Assembly: GCF_030209755.1 (NCBI RefSeq)
Contig: NZ_JARVRH010000011.1
Location: forward strand, 1 to 34,833
DNA length: 34,833 nucleotides
Reading direction: 5' to 3'
Source of the DNA: Arthrobacter sp. efr-133-TYG-118
GTDB lineage: Bacteria; Actinomycetota; Actinomycetes; Actinomycetales; Micrococcaceae
Position numbers and translations under genes: made by a program. The notes under the pieces are model-generated. The model saw nothing but the letters and a program-made list of their open reading frames with translations, was not told the DNA's origin and did no database searches. This document shows, one piece after another, positions 17,107-24,582 of the stretch. The stretch's first letter is position 1. Every line of letters starts with the position of its first letter.

Positions 17107-17310
17107 ATGACATCTAGGATCAGACCTCTGGCAAGAAGCCTAAAGACTGGCCTCATCAGTCTGACTGCCGCGACCGGGAGCCACTGCCCCGTCAGCGGGA
17201 CATGGACACTGCAGGACGATCACTCCGAGAAGAAGGCTCTCAGCGAAGGCTCAGTGATGCCGCCATATGACGGCAGAACCGTCATATGGACCTACACCGG
17301 CCAAGTCTAG
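17107..17310 (+). CDS. Small protein with CPxSGxW...MP motif (family A)
   Basis: A 67-aa protein starting at an ATG preceded by TGAGGAG. The core reads GSHCPVSGTWTLQDD, then LSEGSVMPPYDGRTVIWTY. This matches the pattern of the 77-aa frame at 12786: Cys-Pro, Ser-Gly, Trp, Glu-Gly, Met-Pro, Gly-Arg, Val, Trp at similar spacing. Function is unknown; related small proteins often occur near stress or secretion loci. It is the first gene after putA and could be co-transcribed if the hairpin there is weak. Confidence 0.55.
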   Translation: MTSRIRPLARSLKTGLISLTAATGSHCPVSGTWTLQDDHSEKKALSEGSVMPPYDGRTVIWTYTGQV

Positions 17311-17391
17311 GGGAAGAGGCCGCCCGCGACCGCTTCTGGTGGCCAACCAAAATCAGCCTCCCAATTCCGCAAACTGCCACGGAAGATCGCA

Positions 17392-17553
17392 ATGTTCCGC
17401 CTCTACTTCGCTCTCACGCTGTTGTTGGTAGCAGCCGGCATCTTCTGCATCATCAAGGCAGAGTCAACACTATTTTGGGCATCGGGACTCATACTGGTGA
17501 CGATCGGCGCCGGCGCGTTCTCGGCAGGAATCATGGCCCGTGTGAATCAGTAG
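17392..17553 (+). CDS. Small two-helix membrane protein
   Basis: A 53-aa protein starting MFRLYFALTLLLVAAGIFCI and continuing with a short polar turn (KAEST) and a second hydrophobic stretch (FWASGLILVTIGAGAF), ending in ARVNQ. ATG 17392 has GGAAG seven bases upstream. Two predicted membrane helices with a tight turn give a hairpin topology. I do not recognise a family. Good ribosome binding site, coherent hydrophobicity and clean stop argue for a real gene. Confidence 0.6.
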   Translation: MFRLYFALTLLLVAAGIFCIIKAESTLFWASGLILVTIGAGAFSAGIMARVNQ

Positions 17554-17659
17554 AGCGAACTACGTTTGCCTTCCGATTGATGGCCGGTCTTGAGGATGAG
17601 ACGTGCATTTGCATTGAATTTGTGCCCCAAGGCGCCCATTCATGTGTGGCGCAGTCGGA

Positions 17660-18087
17660 TTAGCGCCTTTTGGATGTCTGCGGAGAGCAGAGGGTTTGCC
17701 GGTTCGTTTCCAGGGGCTGTTCCTCCGCCCAGCCTCCATAGCCATACGGTCGTCCGCCAGCGATGCTGCGTTCACCAAGCGGCGGAAACTTGGTGAAAGC
17801 TGAAACGGCAGTGGTCTGGTCGATGCCCTTGGCATGAGGGATGATCACGCCGTCAGCTCCGAAATCGAGTTCCTGTTGGACGACTCCTGCGCCGGTCCCA
17901 GAACCTTTGCGAAAACTTCCAATCCAAGTCCTTTGAGCAGCGGGATGTGCCGTTCCAGCGTGGCCAGATCAAATATTCCGTTCTCGACATCGAGGACTAC
18001 GAAGTCGAATCCTTGTCCCGCCACGATCTCGGCTGTAGGGACGCTGCTATCGATGAGCCAGAAACCCAGTTGGGCGATGACGGTTCA
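17660..18087 (-). pseudogene. HpcH/HpaI-type aldolase, frameshifted and truncated
   Basis: Reading leftward from a stop at 18087-18085, one frame gives QLGFWLIDSSVPTAEIVAGQ and then GFDFVVLDVENGIFDLATLE, typical of the N-terminal half of the HpcH/HpaI aldolase family (2-keto-3-deoxy acid aldolases). Near 17875-17892 the similarity jumps to another frame: ELDFGADGVIIPHAKG and KFPPLGERSIAGGRPYGYG, the metal-site and PPLG/GGR motifs. After NRQTLCSPQ the protein ends early. The start codon is lost, one frameshift is present and the last third is missing. The same operator as before the ABC transporter lies about 130 bases upstream of it. Confidence 0.75.
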
Positions 18088-18218
18088 ATCAAGATGTTCC
18101 TCACATTGAACCCCATGAAATGCACTAAGCGTGCTGTGGCTGGAATGTCGTTGCCATCCGTGCGCGATCTCCCGCTGAGAATTAGAGGTCATCGACCAGT
18201 GCGGTCGGTGACGTTACC

Positions 18219-18234
18219 ATGTAAAATAGTACAT
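18219..18234 (-). promoter_or_regulatory. Second copy of the transporter operator
   Basis: ATGTAAAATAGTACAT is the exact reverse complement of 1471-1486. Read on the minus strand the similarity continues downstream for about 20 bases (both end in ACCGACC). It faces the aldolase pseudogene, suggesting that this dead gene once belonged to the transporter regulon; it also lies upstream of the CGNR regulator on the plus strand. Confidence 0.65.
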
Positions 18235-18395
18235 GTTGCGACGCGCTTTTCGCCCAGTCCTCGAAGTTGACTCATAGCTTCGGCAGTATCCATAGAACTT
18301 CGAATGCAGTAGCAGGATCGCGGAGGACGACTTGTGGCTCTGGCACCCTGATCCCGCCGATGAGGCGCCGCCCAGTCGAAAGCAAGGATGTCTGC

Positions 18396-18953
18396 ATGGT
18401 CTTCACTTCTGAGACGGCCGAGGCGCTCGAAGCCGCCATCGCGCTGGCCAACAGCGCCCTAAAGCCGGACGCCCTCACCACGGTGCAGGCATACATGGAC
18501 TTCTGCCAGCGTATTGGCTGTACCGCCAAGTTAATGGGTACACGCGCCGAGCTCGAAGCAGTCCGAGCGATCCGGCCTCGGCTTCACGAACTGCTTAGCG
18601 CGGAGCGCGACGATGCGGTGGACCTGGTCAACGGCATCCTCGCTGAAGTCCGTGCCCATCCCCGGCTAGTCCGAAACGATGCACTCGATTGGCACATCCG
18701 CGCCGTCGCGGACGACGACTCGATGGCCAGCCGGATCCTCGTCGGGACAGCGATGGCAACGATAGACCTAATCCTTGCCGACGAGATGGGCCGGATGGGC
18801 GTGTGCAACGCCATGGACTGCGCCAGGCTTTTCCTAGACTCATCGCGCAACCGTTCGCGCCGCTACTGCTCAACCGCCTGTGCCAACAGGGCGGACGTAG
18901 CTGCCTACCGCGCTCGTCGGGGACCGCGGCCGTTGAAGGACGGCGCACCGTGA
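18396..18953 (+). CDS. CGNR zinc-finger (ABATE-type) regulator
   Basis: A 185-aa protein. ATG 18396 is chosen because AAGGA lies seven bases ahead; the frame is open further upstream. The N-terminal two thirds form a helical domain as in putative stress-induced transcription regulators, and the C-terminus carries the CGNR zinc finger: GVCNAMDCARLFLD, then RRYCSTACANR followed by a basic tail. The four Cys residues needed for zinc are present; the usual CGN is here CAN. It probably binds DNA; targets cannot be read from the sequence. Confidence 0.8.
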   Translation: MVFTSETAEALEAAIALANSALKPDALTTVQAYMDFCQRIGCTAKLMGTRAELEAVRAIRPRLHELLSAERDDAVDLVNGILAEVRAHPRLVRNDALDWHIRAVADDDSMASRILVGTAMATIDLILADEMGRMGVCNAMDCARLFLDSSRNRSRRYCSTACANRADVAAYRARRGPRPLKDGAP

Positions 18954-19137
18954 TTAACCGGGAGAGAGGCGACCCACGCTCGGGCATACGATTGAAGGGA
19001 TGCATCCCTCTCAATCTGGCAGGTGGCCAAGGTGCCGCCGACCGATATCGCAGAACGGTGCATCACAGCGTCGCCCTCTTGGTTCGTATCACTCACGCCC
19101 TCGAAAAAAGATGCTTTGGTCGGCTTATGTCTCACGT

Positions 19138-20079
19138 CTAAAGTCTCGCGGCTAGACGGGCAGCAATGGTGTCAGCGGCCTGCGTGGAGGCTGTATGCAG
19201 CGCGTCCATGGCGGCTGTTACAGCAGGATGGTGCGACGTCCCGGCGCGGACGCTACCGATGATGTCTTTGTAGCCGCCGTCTGGGAGTGTGTGTAAGCCG
19301 ACCGTCGGGAGGGTTTCGACCCATAGCAGGTCGGGCAGGAACCCGACAGCATGCCCTCCTCGTACAAGCCTTTCATGAACGACCATGTCGGGGGATTCGA
19401 AGCGAACCTTCGGCATGAATCCAGCTGCGCCGCAGATCCTGTCTGCCCACTCTCGTGCCGGGCTGCCTGCCGGCTCCATCACCCAAACGGCGTCCGCTAG
19501 GTCTTCGACTCTCTGGGCGTCGGACAGTGGCAGGCCAGCGGGCGGGACCGCGAGCCGCATCGTGTCTCGGTGCAGCACGGTTTGTTTCACGGCAGTTGAA
19601 CGCGCGGGCGGTTGGCCAGCGAACAACTCGGCGAAAACGAGATCGAACTCCCCAACCTGCAGGCGTGAGAGAGCCGGACCGGGGTCGGCTTGCACTAGTT
19701 CGAGGTTCAGCCGGGGATGATTATCGCGAAGAATGGTCAGTAAGTTCGGCATGAGTGCCACTATGACAGTTTGGAAAGTTGCGATTCGGAAGGTCCCCGC
19801 TATTTCCCCCGCGGCCCCTGCCAGGTCGGCATCCGCCTGATCTAGCTGCTCAAGGATCGACTCGACGTGCTGCACGAGAATATCGGCCTCCGGCGTGAGC
19901 CGTACGCGCCTGCCGTCGGGTTCGAGCAGGGAGACGCCGACCTCGCTTTCGAGGACTTTGAGTTGCTGTGAAACGGATGAGTGGCTGTACGACATGGCGG
20001 CTGCGACCGCACTAATTGTGCCCCGATGCGCCAGTTCTCGCAGCAACCGCAGGCGGTGAAGATCAAATTGACGGGCCAC
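19138..20079 (-). CDS. LysR family transcriptional regulator 2
   Basis: A 313-aa regulator with winged helix (ISAVAAAMSYSHSSVSQQLK) and effector domain (IAGTFRIATFQTVIVALMP...). GTG 20079 is preferred: on the minus strand TTGATG (20114-20109), 17 bases, TACACT (20091-20086) and then only six bases to the GTG, so transcription should begin at or next to the start codon (leaderless mRNA). It is divergent from the D-aminoacylase gene and shares its intergenic region, so it likely controls the promoter at 20133 and its twin at 22261. Paralogue of LysR 1 at 11798. Confidence 0.87.
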   Translation of the reverse strand: MARQFDLHRLRLLRELAHRGTISAVAAAMSYSHSSVSQQLKVLESEVGVSLLEPDGRRVRLTPEADILVQHVESILEQLDQADADLAGAAGEIAGTFRIATFQTVIVALMPNLLTILRDNHPRLNLELVQADPGPALSRLQVGEFDLVFAELFAGQPPARSTAVKQTVLHRDTMRLAVPPAGLPLSDAQRVEDLADAVWVMEPAGSPAREWADRICGAAGFMPKVRFESPDMVVHERLVRGGHAVGFLPDLLWVETLPTVGLHTLPDGGYKDIIGSVRAGTSHHPAVTAAMDALHTASTQAADTIAARLAARL

Positions 20080-20085
20080 CCAGCA

Positions 20086-20114
20086 AGTGTATCTGTCAGT
20101 TTTGCTTACATCAA
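20086..20114 (-). promoter_or_regulatory. Promoter of LysR regulator 2, leaderless
   Basis: TTGATG-N17-TACACT on the minus strand ends six bases before the GTG start at 20079; no ribosome binding site is present. Confidence 0.55.
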
Positions 20115-20165
20115 TGCGACACATATGTGCGCTGGACAGCCAGGATAGTCGAGGCGAGACTTCTC
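20101..20165 (+). promoter_or_regulatory. D-aminoacylase promoter, first copy of a duplicated regulatory region
   Basis: TGGACA (20133-20138), 17 bases, GAGACT (20156-20161) form the promoter. Upstream is CACATATGTG, a 10-base palindrome. About 65 bases here align with 22228-22293; the 5' flank, palindrome half, -35, spacer and -10 are all conserved, so both are probably bound by the same activator, presumably LysR 2. Confidence 0.6.
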
Positions 20166-20399
20166 ATCAACGCCTAATGGAGAACGGGGCGTTCGCGAAG
20201 ATCCTCGAACCTCACGGTTTCGTTACATCAGCCGGACGCCAGCCCGACACATCAAGTGAGCTTGATGGCAACCGGTGATGAATTGATCATGCGCTGTCGC
20301 TTCAGTCCGCGTTGCGCGGCCGAGGTGTGTCTACAGACTTTCAAACACCCATACCATCGCTCCATTACTCGGACTCAAACCAATCCAGGAGTAATAGAA

Positions 20400-22025
20400 A
20401 TGCCTGAGCGCAATGACCTCGTATTCAAGAACGTCATGCTGGTGGACGGGACGGGTTTGCCGGCGAGGTCTGCTGACGTGGCGGTGTTGGCGGACAAGAT
20501 CCATCGAGTAGCGGAACCAAACACGCTCGCCGGTAGAACTGTCGTCGACGGGACGAACTTCATCCTTGCTCCCGGTTTCATCGACATTCACTCGCACGCG
20601 GACATGCCGCTCCTGGTCGATGGGCGCGCGCACAGCGCAGTCACACAGGGCGTCACGACGGTGGTGCCCGGCAACTGCGGTTTCGGAGTGGCGCCCTTCA
20701 GGAGTGGAAGCAACCTGAGCCAGAAGGACATGCCTCTGGGGGGTGGCCTTGCGCTCGACGAAATAGGTGACGTGACGACGTTCCCTCGGTACCTTGCGAA
20801 ACTGCGCGATCGAGGAGTCGGCGTCAATGTGGTCCCGCTCGTTGCGCACGGACTTCTGCGAGCTTCGGTCGCCGGCTTCGAACTGCGCGGAGTCACGAGA
20901 TCGGAACTTGCCACCATGGCGGGGATGGCCGCCGAGGCTATGGACGCGGGGGCCGCGGGTCTGTCGTCGGGACTCGAATACGCACCGGGCATTGCGTCCA
21001 CGACCGAGGAACTGATGGCGGTGGCGGCTCCCGTCGGGGCGCGCGGCGGCTTATATGCGACTCACTGCCGACACCGCGGAGAGTTCATCGTCCAGGCGGC
21101 TGAAGAGGGTGTGCGTGTTGCCGAGTCTTCCGGCGCCCGGCTCCAAGTGTCTCATTTCCTCCGCCGGACAACTGAGCCCGACAGGAGCCTGGCCAAGAGA
21201 GCGATCGATGCTCTCCGAGCTGCCGATGGCAGGGGCGTGCGGACCCGGTACGACGTGTTCCCGTTCGAGTATGGGCCTTCGCCTGTGACCGCATTCGTGC
21301 CGCAATCGTTCAAGGCCGAGGCGGGATCGGAATTGGGATCCTGTCTTCAGGATCCTCACTTCGTCTCCCGAATCATCGGCAACTTGGAACCCCGTTTCGT
21401 GGCCATGCTTGACCAAGGCGGCGCATCAGGCATGTACATCAGCGACGACGGCGGCGACGGACGTTACGTGGGCCAGACCCTCGGCGACGTGGCCGCCCTC
21501 AAACGCGTACCCGTAGCAAACGCGGCGATCGCACTCCTGAAAGAGGCTGGCGAGCGGTACGGCAGCGTCATGATCAATGAACGGTGGGCCGACTGGGCTG
21601 CTTTGCAGGACGCGATGACGGATCCCAACTTCATCATCATGGGCGACGGGTCCATGGCGAATCTCGACGGCCCGCTGGCAGGCAAAGGCTTCGCGCTATC
21701 CGATTGGGGCTACGCAACCGCGACCCTGGGCCGCTTCGTCCGCGACCTCGGGCTGCTGACCGTGGAGGACGCGGTTCGGCGAATGACATCCGCGCCAGCG
21801 GAGCAGATTGGACTGACGAACCGAGGCGTCATCCGGGAAGGGTTCGCGGCCGATCTCGTGCTGTTCGACCCGTCAACGGTTGGCAGCGGCGTTCGCCCCG
21901 ACAACATCCCCGTCGTGTCGTCAGGAATAGTTGAAGTCCTCGTGAACGGTGTCTCGGTTGTGAGCAGGGGCAGCGTCACCAACTCGACCCCGGGTCGAGT
22001 GGGTCTTTATGACGTGCGTGCGTGA
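20400..22025 (+). CDS. N-acyl-D-amino-acid deacylase (D-aminoacylase), amidohydrolase family
   Basis: A 541-aa zinc amidohydrolase that removes acyl groups from N-acyl-D-amino acids. ATG 20400 is preceded by CAGGAG. Metal-site residues are visible: IDIHSHAD (His64, His66), GNCGFG with the bridging Cys93, THCRHRGE (His222) and QVSHF (His252). GLSSGLEYAPG is a family hallmark. The C-terminal beta domain (GFAADLVLFDP) is present. As first gene of the second imino-acid block it may supply D-proline or another D-amino acid to the racemase-family enzymes. The acyl substrate cannot be told from sequence. Confidence 0.9.
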   Translation: MPERNDLVFKNVMLVDGTGLPARSADVAVLADKIHRVAEPNTLAGRTVVDGTNFILAPGFIDIHSHADMPLLVDGRAHSAVTQGVTTVVPGNCGFGVAPFRSGSNLSQKDMPLGGGLALDEIGDVTTFPRYLAKLRDRGVGVNVVPLVAHGLLRASVAGFELRGVTRSELATMAGMAAEAMDAGAAGLSSGLEYAPGIASTTEELMAVAAPVGARGGLYATHCRHRGEFIVQAAEEGVRVAESSGARLQVSHFLRRTTEPDRSLAKRAIDALRAADGRGVRTRYDVFPFEYGPSPVTAFVPQSFKAEAGSELGSCLQDPHFVSRIIGNLEPRFVAMLDQGGASGMYISDDGGDGRYVGQTLGDVAALKRVPVANAAIALLKEAGERYGSVMINERWADWAALQDAMTDPNFIIMGDGSMANLDGPLAGKGFALSDWGYATATLGRFVRDLGLLTVEDAVRRMTSAPAEQIGLTNRGVIREGFAADLVLFDPSTVGSGVRPDNIPVVSSGIVEVLVNGVSVVSRGSVTNSTPGRVGLYDVRA

Positions 22026-22167
22026 GCAGAGGCGTTGAACGCGGGCATCCTTGCGTCGAGGCCGTGGCCAAGATCGCGCCTGAGAGCGCGGCGTAGTGTC
22101 ACGGGGCTGTCCGGCTGCTGACACGAACCGGGCGGCAGCGCTCCTGGCGCCGCCTGTCGCGAAACGG

Positions 22168-22207
22168 TGGGGGCGCCGCATCCGCTACCGCCTGTGACCC
22201 GCCCCCA
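22168..22207 (+). terminator. Possible terminator after the D-aminoacylase gene
   Basis: TGGGGGCG and CGCCCCCA form an 8-bp G-C-rich stem with a 24-base loop. No T tract follows; termination before the next promoter would explain why that promoter exists. Confidence 0.35.
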
Positions 22208-22227
22208 ACCGTCTTCGGATATGTCAG

Positions 22228-22293
22228 CTTTTCCTACATAAACACGCCGGATATGTGTGCTAGACAGCCAGGACCGGCGCGGGCAGACTTCTT
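22228..22293 (+). promoter_or_regulatory. Reductase promoter, second copy of the duplicated regulatory region
   Basis: TAGACA (22261-22266), 17 bases, CAGACT (22284-22289), with GATATGTGTGC upstream. It aligns with 20101-20165, including an identical GACAGCCAGGA block starting within the -35. Confidence 0.6.
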
Positions 22294-22381
22294 AATGACA
22301 GCGCATGACCCACCAGTCGTGCCGGTGAACGGATCATTCTTAGCTGTCAGGCCCGATGCCTCAACTCGAAAGGAGACGAAC

Positions 22382-23437
22382 ATGACGAGCAGCAGAGCCG
22401 AACCCTCCAGGTCCGCCGACGGAACGATCGCCTGCCCGCCTGAGGAATTACGGAGATTCACAGCCTCCGTGCTCACCCGGATCGGCATGACCGCGCAGAA
22501 CGCGGACTTCATGGCCGGTGTGATCGTTGCGTCCGACTTGGCCGGTCACGAATCACATGGAATCCGCCGTCTACCTGAATACGTCGATCGGTGGCGGGCC
22601 GGTAATGCTGACCCGGGAGCCGAACCGGTGGTCGAACTGGATAACGGTGCCGTCCTCAGACTCAACGGCCGACGGGCCTACGGCCACATTGCGCTGCGCG
22701 ACGCTGTGGACATCGCGACGCAGCGAGCGCGTGAACATGGAATCGCGGCCGTCGCTATTCGGCGTGCCGAGCACGCCGGACGGCTCGCCGACTTCTGTGA
22801 GCGAGCAGCAGCTGCGGGTATTGCGTTGTTCCTGTTCGCCAATGATGCCGGTGGGGGGCAAGACGTCGCGCCGCCCGGTGCTTCGCAGGCTCGGATGGCC
22901 ACGAATCCCATCGCGATAGGTGTACCCCGAGAGAGAGCACCACATCTCGTGCTCGACATGTCGACGAGCGTTGTAGCGGCCGGCCGCCTCGCGGAGTGGC
23001 GCGACCGGGGCGAACCCATTCCCTCCGACTGGGTGACGGAGTCCGGTGTGTTGCGGCCAATGGGAGGTGTGAAGGGCTTCGGGCTGGCGTTGATGGTCGA
23101 GGCCCTCGCCGGCGTCCTGACGGGAGCGGGCGCGGTCTCGGCCAATCCCGAGCATGATGATCAAGGGACGCTCGTGATCGCGCTCGACATCCGAAGCCTC
23201 TGTCCGGTTGCCGACTTCGTCGCTCAGGTTGAGGAGTTTATCGCCTACGTGCGGGCGGTCCCCTTGGAGCCGGGGAGCCGGCCCATTCAGATGCCTGGCG
23301 AGGGTGGGGCAAGGACATCTCGTGAGCGCTCGGCTGGCGGCGTGCCTATTCAGGGTTTCGCCTGGCAGCGGATGCAGTCGCTCGCCGCCGAGTTCGGGGT
23401 GCCCTTACCGATAGTTCACGCGCCCGCGGGGGCGTGA
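22382..23437 (+). CDS. Malate/L-lactate dehydrogenase (Ldh_2) family, DpkA-like imino acid reductase
   Basis: A 351-aa NAD(P)H-dependent enzyme. ATG 22382 follows AAAGGAG; the frame is open upstream to 22253 without support. Family marks are SDLAGHESHGIRRLPEY (catalytic His near 56-59), ATNPIAIGVPRE, LVLDMSTSVVA and GGVKGFGLALMVE. Members include malate and lactate dehydrogenases and the delta1-piperideine-2-carboxylate/delta1-pyrroline-2-carboxylate reductases of hydroxyproline and D-lysine pathways. Being 78 bases before a trans-3-hydroxyproline dehydratase-type gene makes pyrroline-2-carboxylate reduction to L-proline the best reading (inference). The loop between RGEPIPSDW and GGVKG is about a dozen residues shorter than usual. 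Confidence 0.85.
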   Translation: MTSSRAEPSRSADGTIACPPEELRRFTASVLTRIGMTAQNADFMAGVIVASDLAGHESHGIRRLPEYVDRWRAGNADPGAEPVVELDNGAVLRLNGRRAYGHIALRDAVDIATQRAREHGIAAVAIRRAEHAGRLADFCERAAAAGIALFLFANDAGGGQDVAPPGASQARMATNPIAIGVPRERAPHLVLDMSTSVVAAGRLAEWRDRGEPIPSDWVTESGVLRPMGGVKGFGLALMVEALAGVLTGAGAVSANPEHDDQGTLVIALDIRSLCPVADFVAQVEEFIAYVRAVPLEPGSRPIQMPGEGGARTSRERSAGGVPIQGFAWQRMQSLAAEFGVPLPIVHAPAGA

Positions 23438-23515
23438 CCAGTCTTTCTCATTGGTCGGGCGTGAAGTGCGCACCGATCGTCAATCAATCCGAACAAGGAA
23501 TCTCAGGAGCAAATT

Positions 23516-24526
23516 ATGAAGACCAGTCGTCTTTTCACCACCGTAGAAGCACACACCGGGGGCGCGCCGTTCAGGATCGTCACGAGCGGCGGTCCCCGTG
23601 TCCCCGGCAAGACCATCCTTGAACGCTGCGCCTGGGTTCAGGAGAATGCGGATGAAATCAGGCGTGCGCTCATGCTCGAGCCCAGGGGGCACAGTGACAT
23701 GTACGGGGGCATGGTCACCGAACCGGTGAGCGAGGGAGCGGATCTCGGCATCATTTTCATGCAGAACGTAGATTACAGCGCTCACTGCGGGCATGGCATC
23801 ATCGCGCTGGCCACCGCGGCGGTGGAGCTTGGATGGGTGAAGCGGACGTCCCCCGAGACCCGTGTCGGCATCGACGCTTCCTGTGGTTTCATTGAGGCGT
23901 TTGTCGAGTGGGACGGCACCCACGTCTCAGGGGTCCGCTTTGTGAACGTCCCATCGTTCATCTGGAAGGAGAACGTCACCGTTGAGACCCCATCCTTCGG
24001 CGCAGTCACCGGTGACATCGCCTACGGTGGCGTGTTCTATTTCTACACTGACGGTGCCCCGTTCGGCCTGACGATCAGGGAGAAAGATGCGGACAGGCTG
24101 AAAGACTTCGGGATGGAAGTAAAGAACGCGGTGAACGCAAAGTATGACATCGTTCACCCTGAAGAACCCGAAATCAAGGGTTTGTACGGGACGATCATTG
24201 CGGGCCCGGCGAGGGACGTCGATTCCACGCAAGCCAATGCATGCATCTACGCCGATCGGGAACTCGATCGTTCACCCACTGGCTCTGGAACAGCAGGTCG
24301 AACCGCGCAGTTGTTCCTCCAAGGCAAGCTTGCCCGCGACGAGGTCTTGATCAACGAGTCGATCATCGGGTCCGTCTTCGAGGGCCGGGTGCTCACGGAG
24401 ACCCGCGTTGGGGAGTACGACGCCGTGATCCCGGAAATCCGGGGGAACGCATTCATCCATGGATTCGCAAACTGGGTCATGGACGATCGCGACCCGCTGA
24501 CCGGTGGTTTCTCGCTCACACGATGA
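23516..24526 (+). CDS. Proline racemase family enzyme, Cys/Thr type: trans-3-hydroxy-L-proline dehydratase
   Basis: A 336-aa protein with AHCGHG (Cys91) and DRSPTGSG, where Thr255 replaces the second catalytic Cys. In this superfamily a Cys/Thr pair marks trans-3-hydroxy-L-proline dehydratases, which yield delta1-pyrroline-2-carboxylate. TCAGGAG precedes the ATG. The gene follows the DpkA-like reductase, which would turn the product into L-proline for PutA. It is a distant paralogue of the Cys/Cys enzyme at 6504. The stop overlaps the ATG that opens the M20 peptidase remnant. Confidence 0.9.
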   Translation: MKTSRLFTTVEAHTGGAPFRIVTSGGPRVPGKTILERCAWVQENADEIRRALMLEPRGHSDMYGGMVTEPVSEGADLGIIFMQNVDYSAHCGHGIIALATAAVELGWVKRTSPETRVGIDASCGFIEAFVEWDGTHVSGVRFVNVPSFIWKENVTVETPSFGAVTGDIAYGGVFYFYTDGAPFGLTIREKDADRLKDFGMEVKNAVNAKYDIVHPEEPEIKGLYGTIIAGPARDVDSTQANACIYADRELDRSPTGSGTAGRTAQLFLQGKLARDEVLINESIIGSVFEGRVLTETRVGEYDAVIPEIRGNAFIHGFANWVMDDRDPLTGGFSLTR

Positions 24527-24530
24527 CCGA

Positions 24531-24580
24531 TGCGGACGACGCGACCGGGACAGCTGCCCGTCCAGGTCGCGTCGTCCGCA
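24531..24580 (+). terminator. Large inverted repeat after the dehydratase gene
   Basis: GCGGACGACGCGACC (24532-24546) and its exact complement (24565-24579) form a 15-bp stem, 16 with the flanking T-A pair, around an 18-base loop that can fold further. It starts five bases after the dehydratase stop and probably ends the operon. Confidence 0.7.
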
Positions 24581-24582
24581 CT

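Noticed and set aside
17834..18270. Plus-strand frames of 91 and 107 codons
   Set aside because: They lie antisense to the HpcH/HpaI aldolase remnant, which explains the sequence better.
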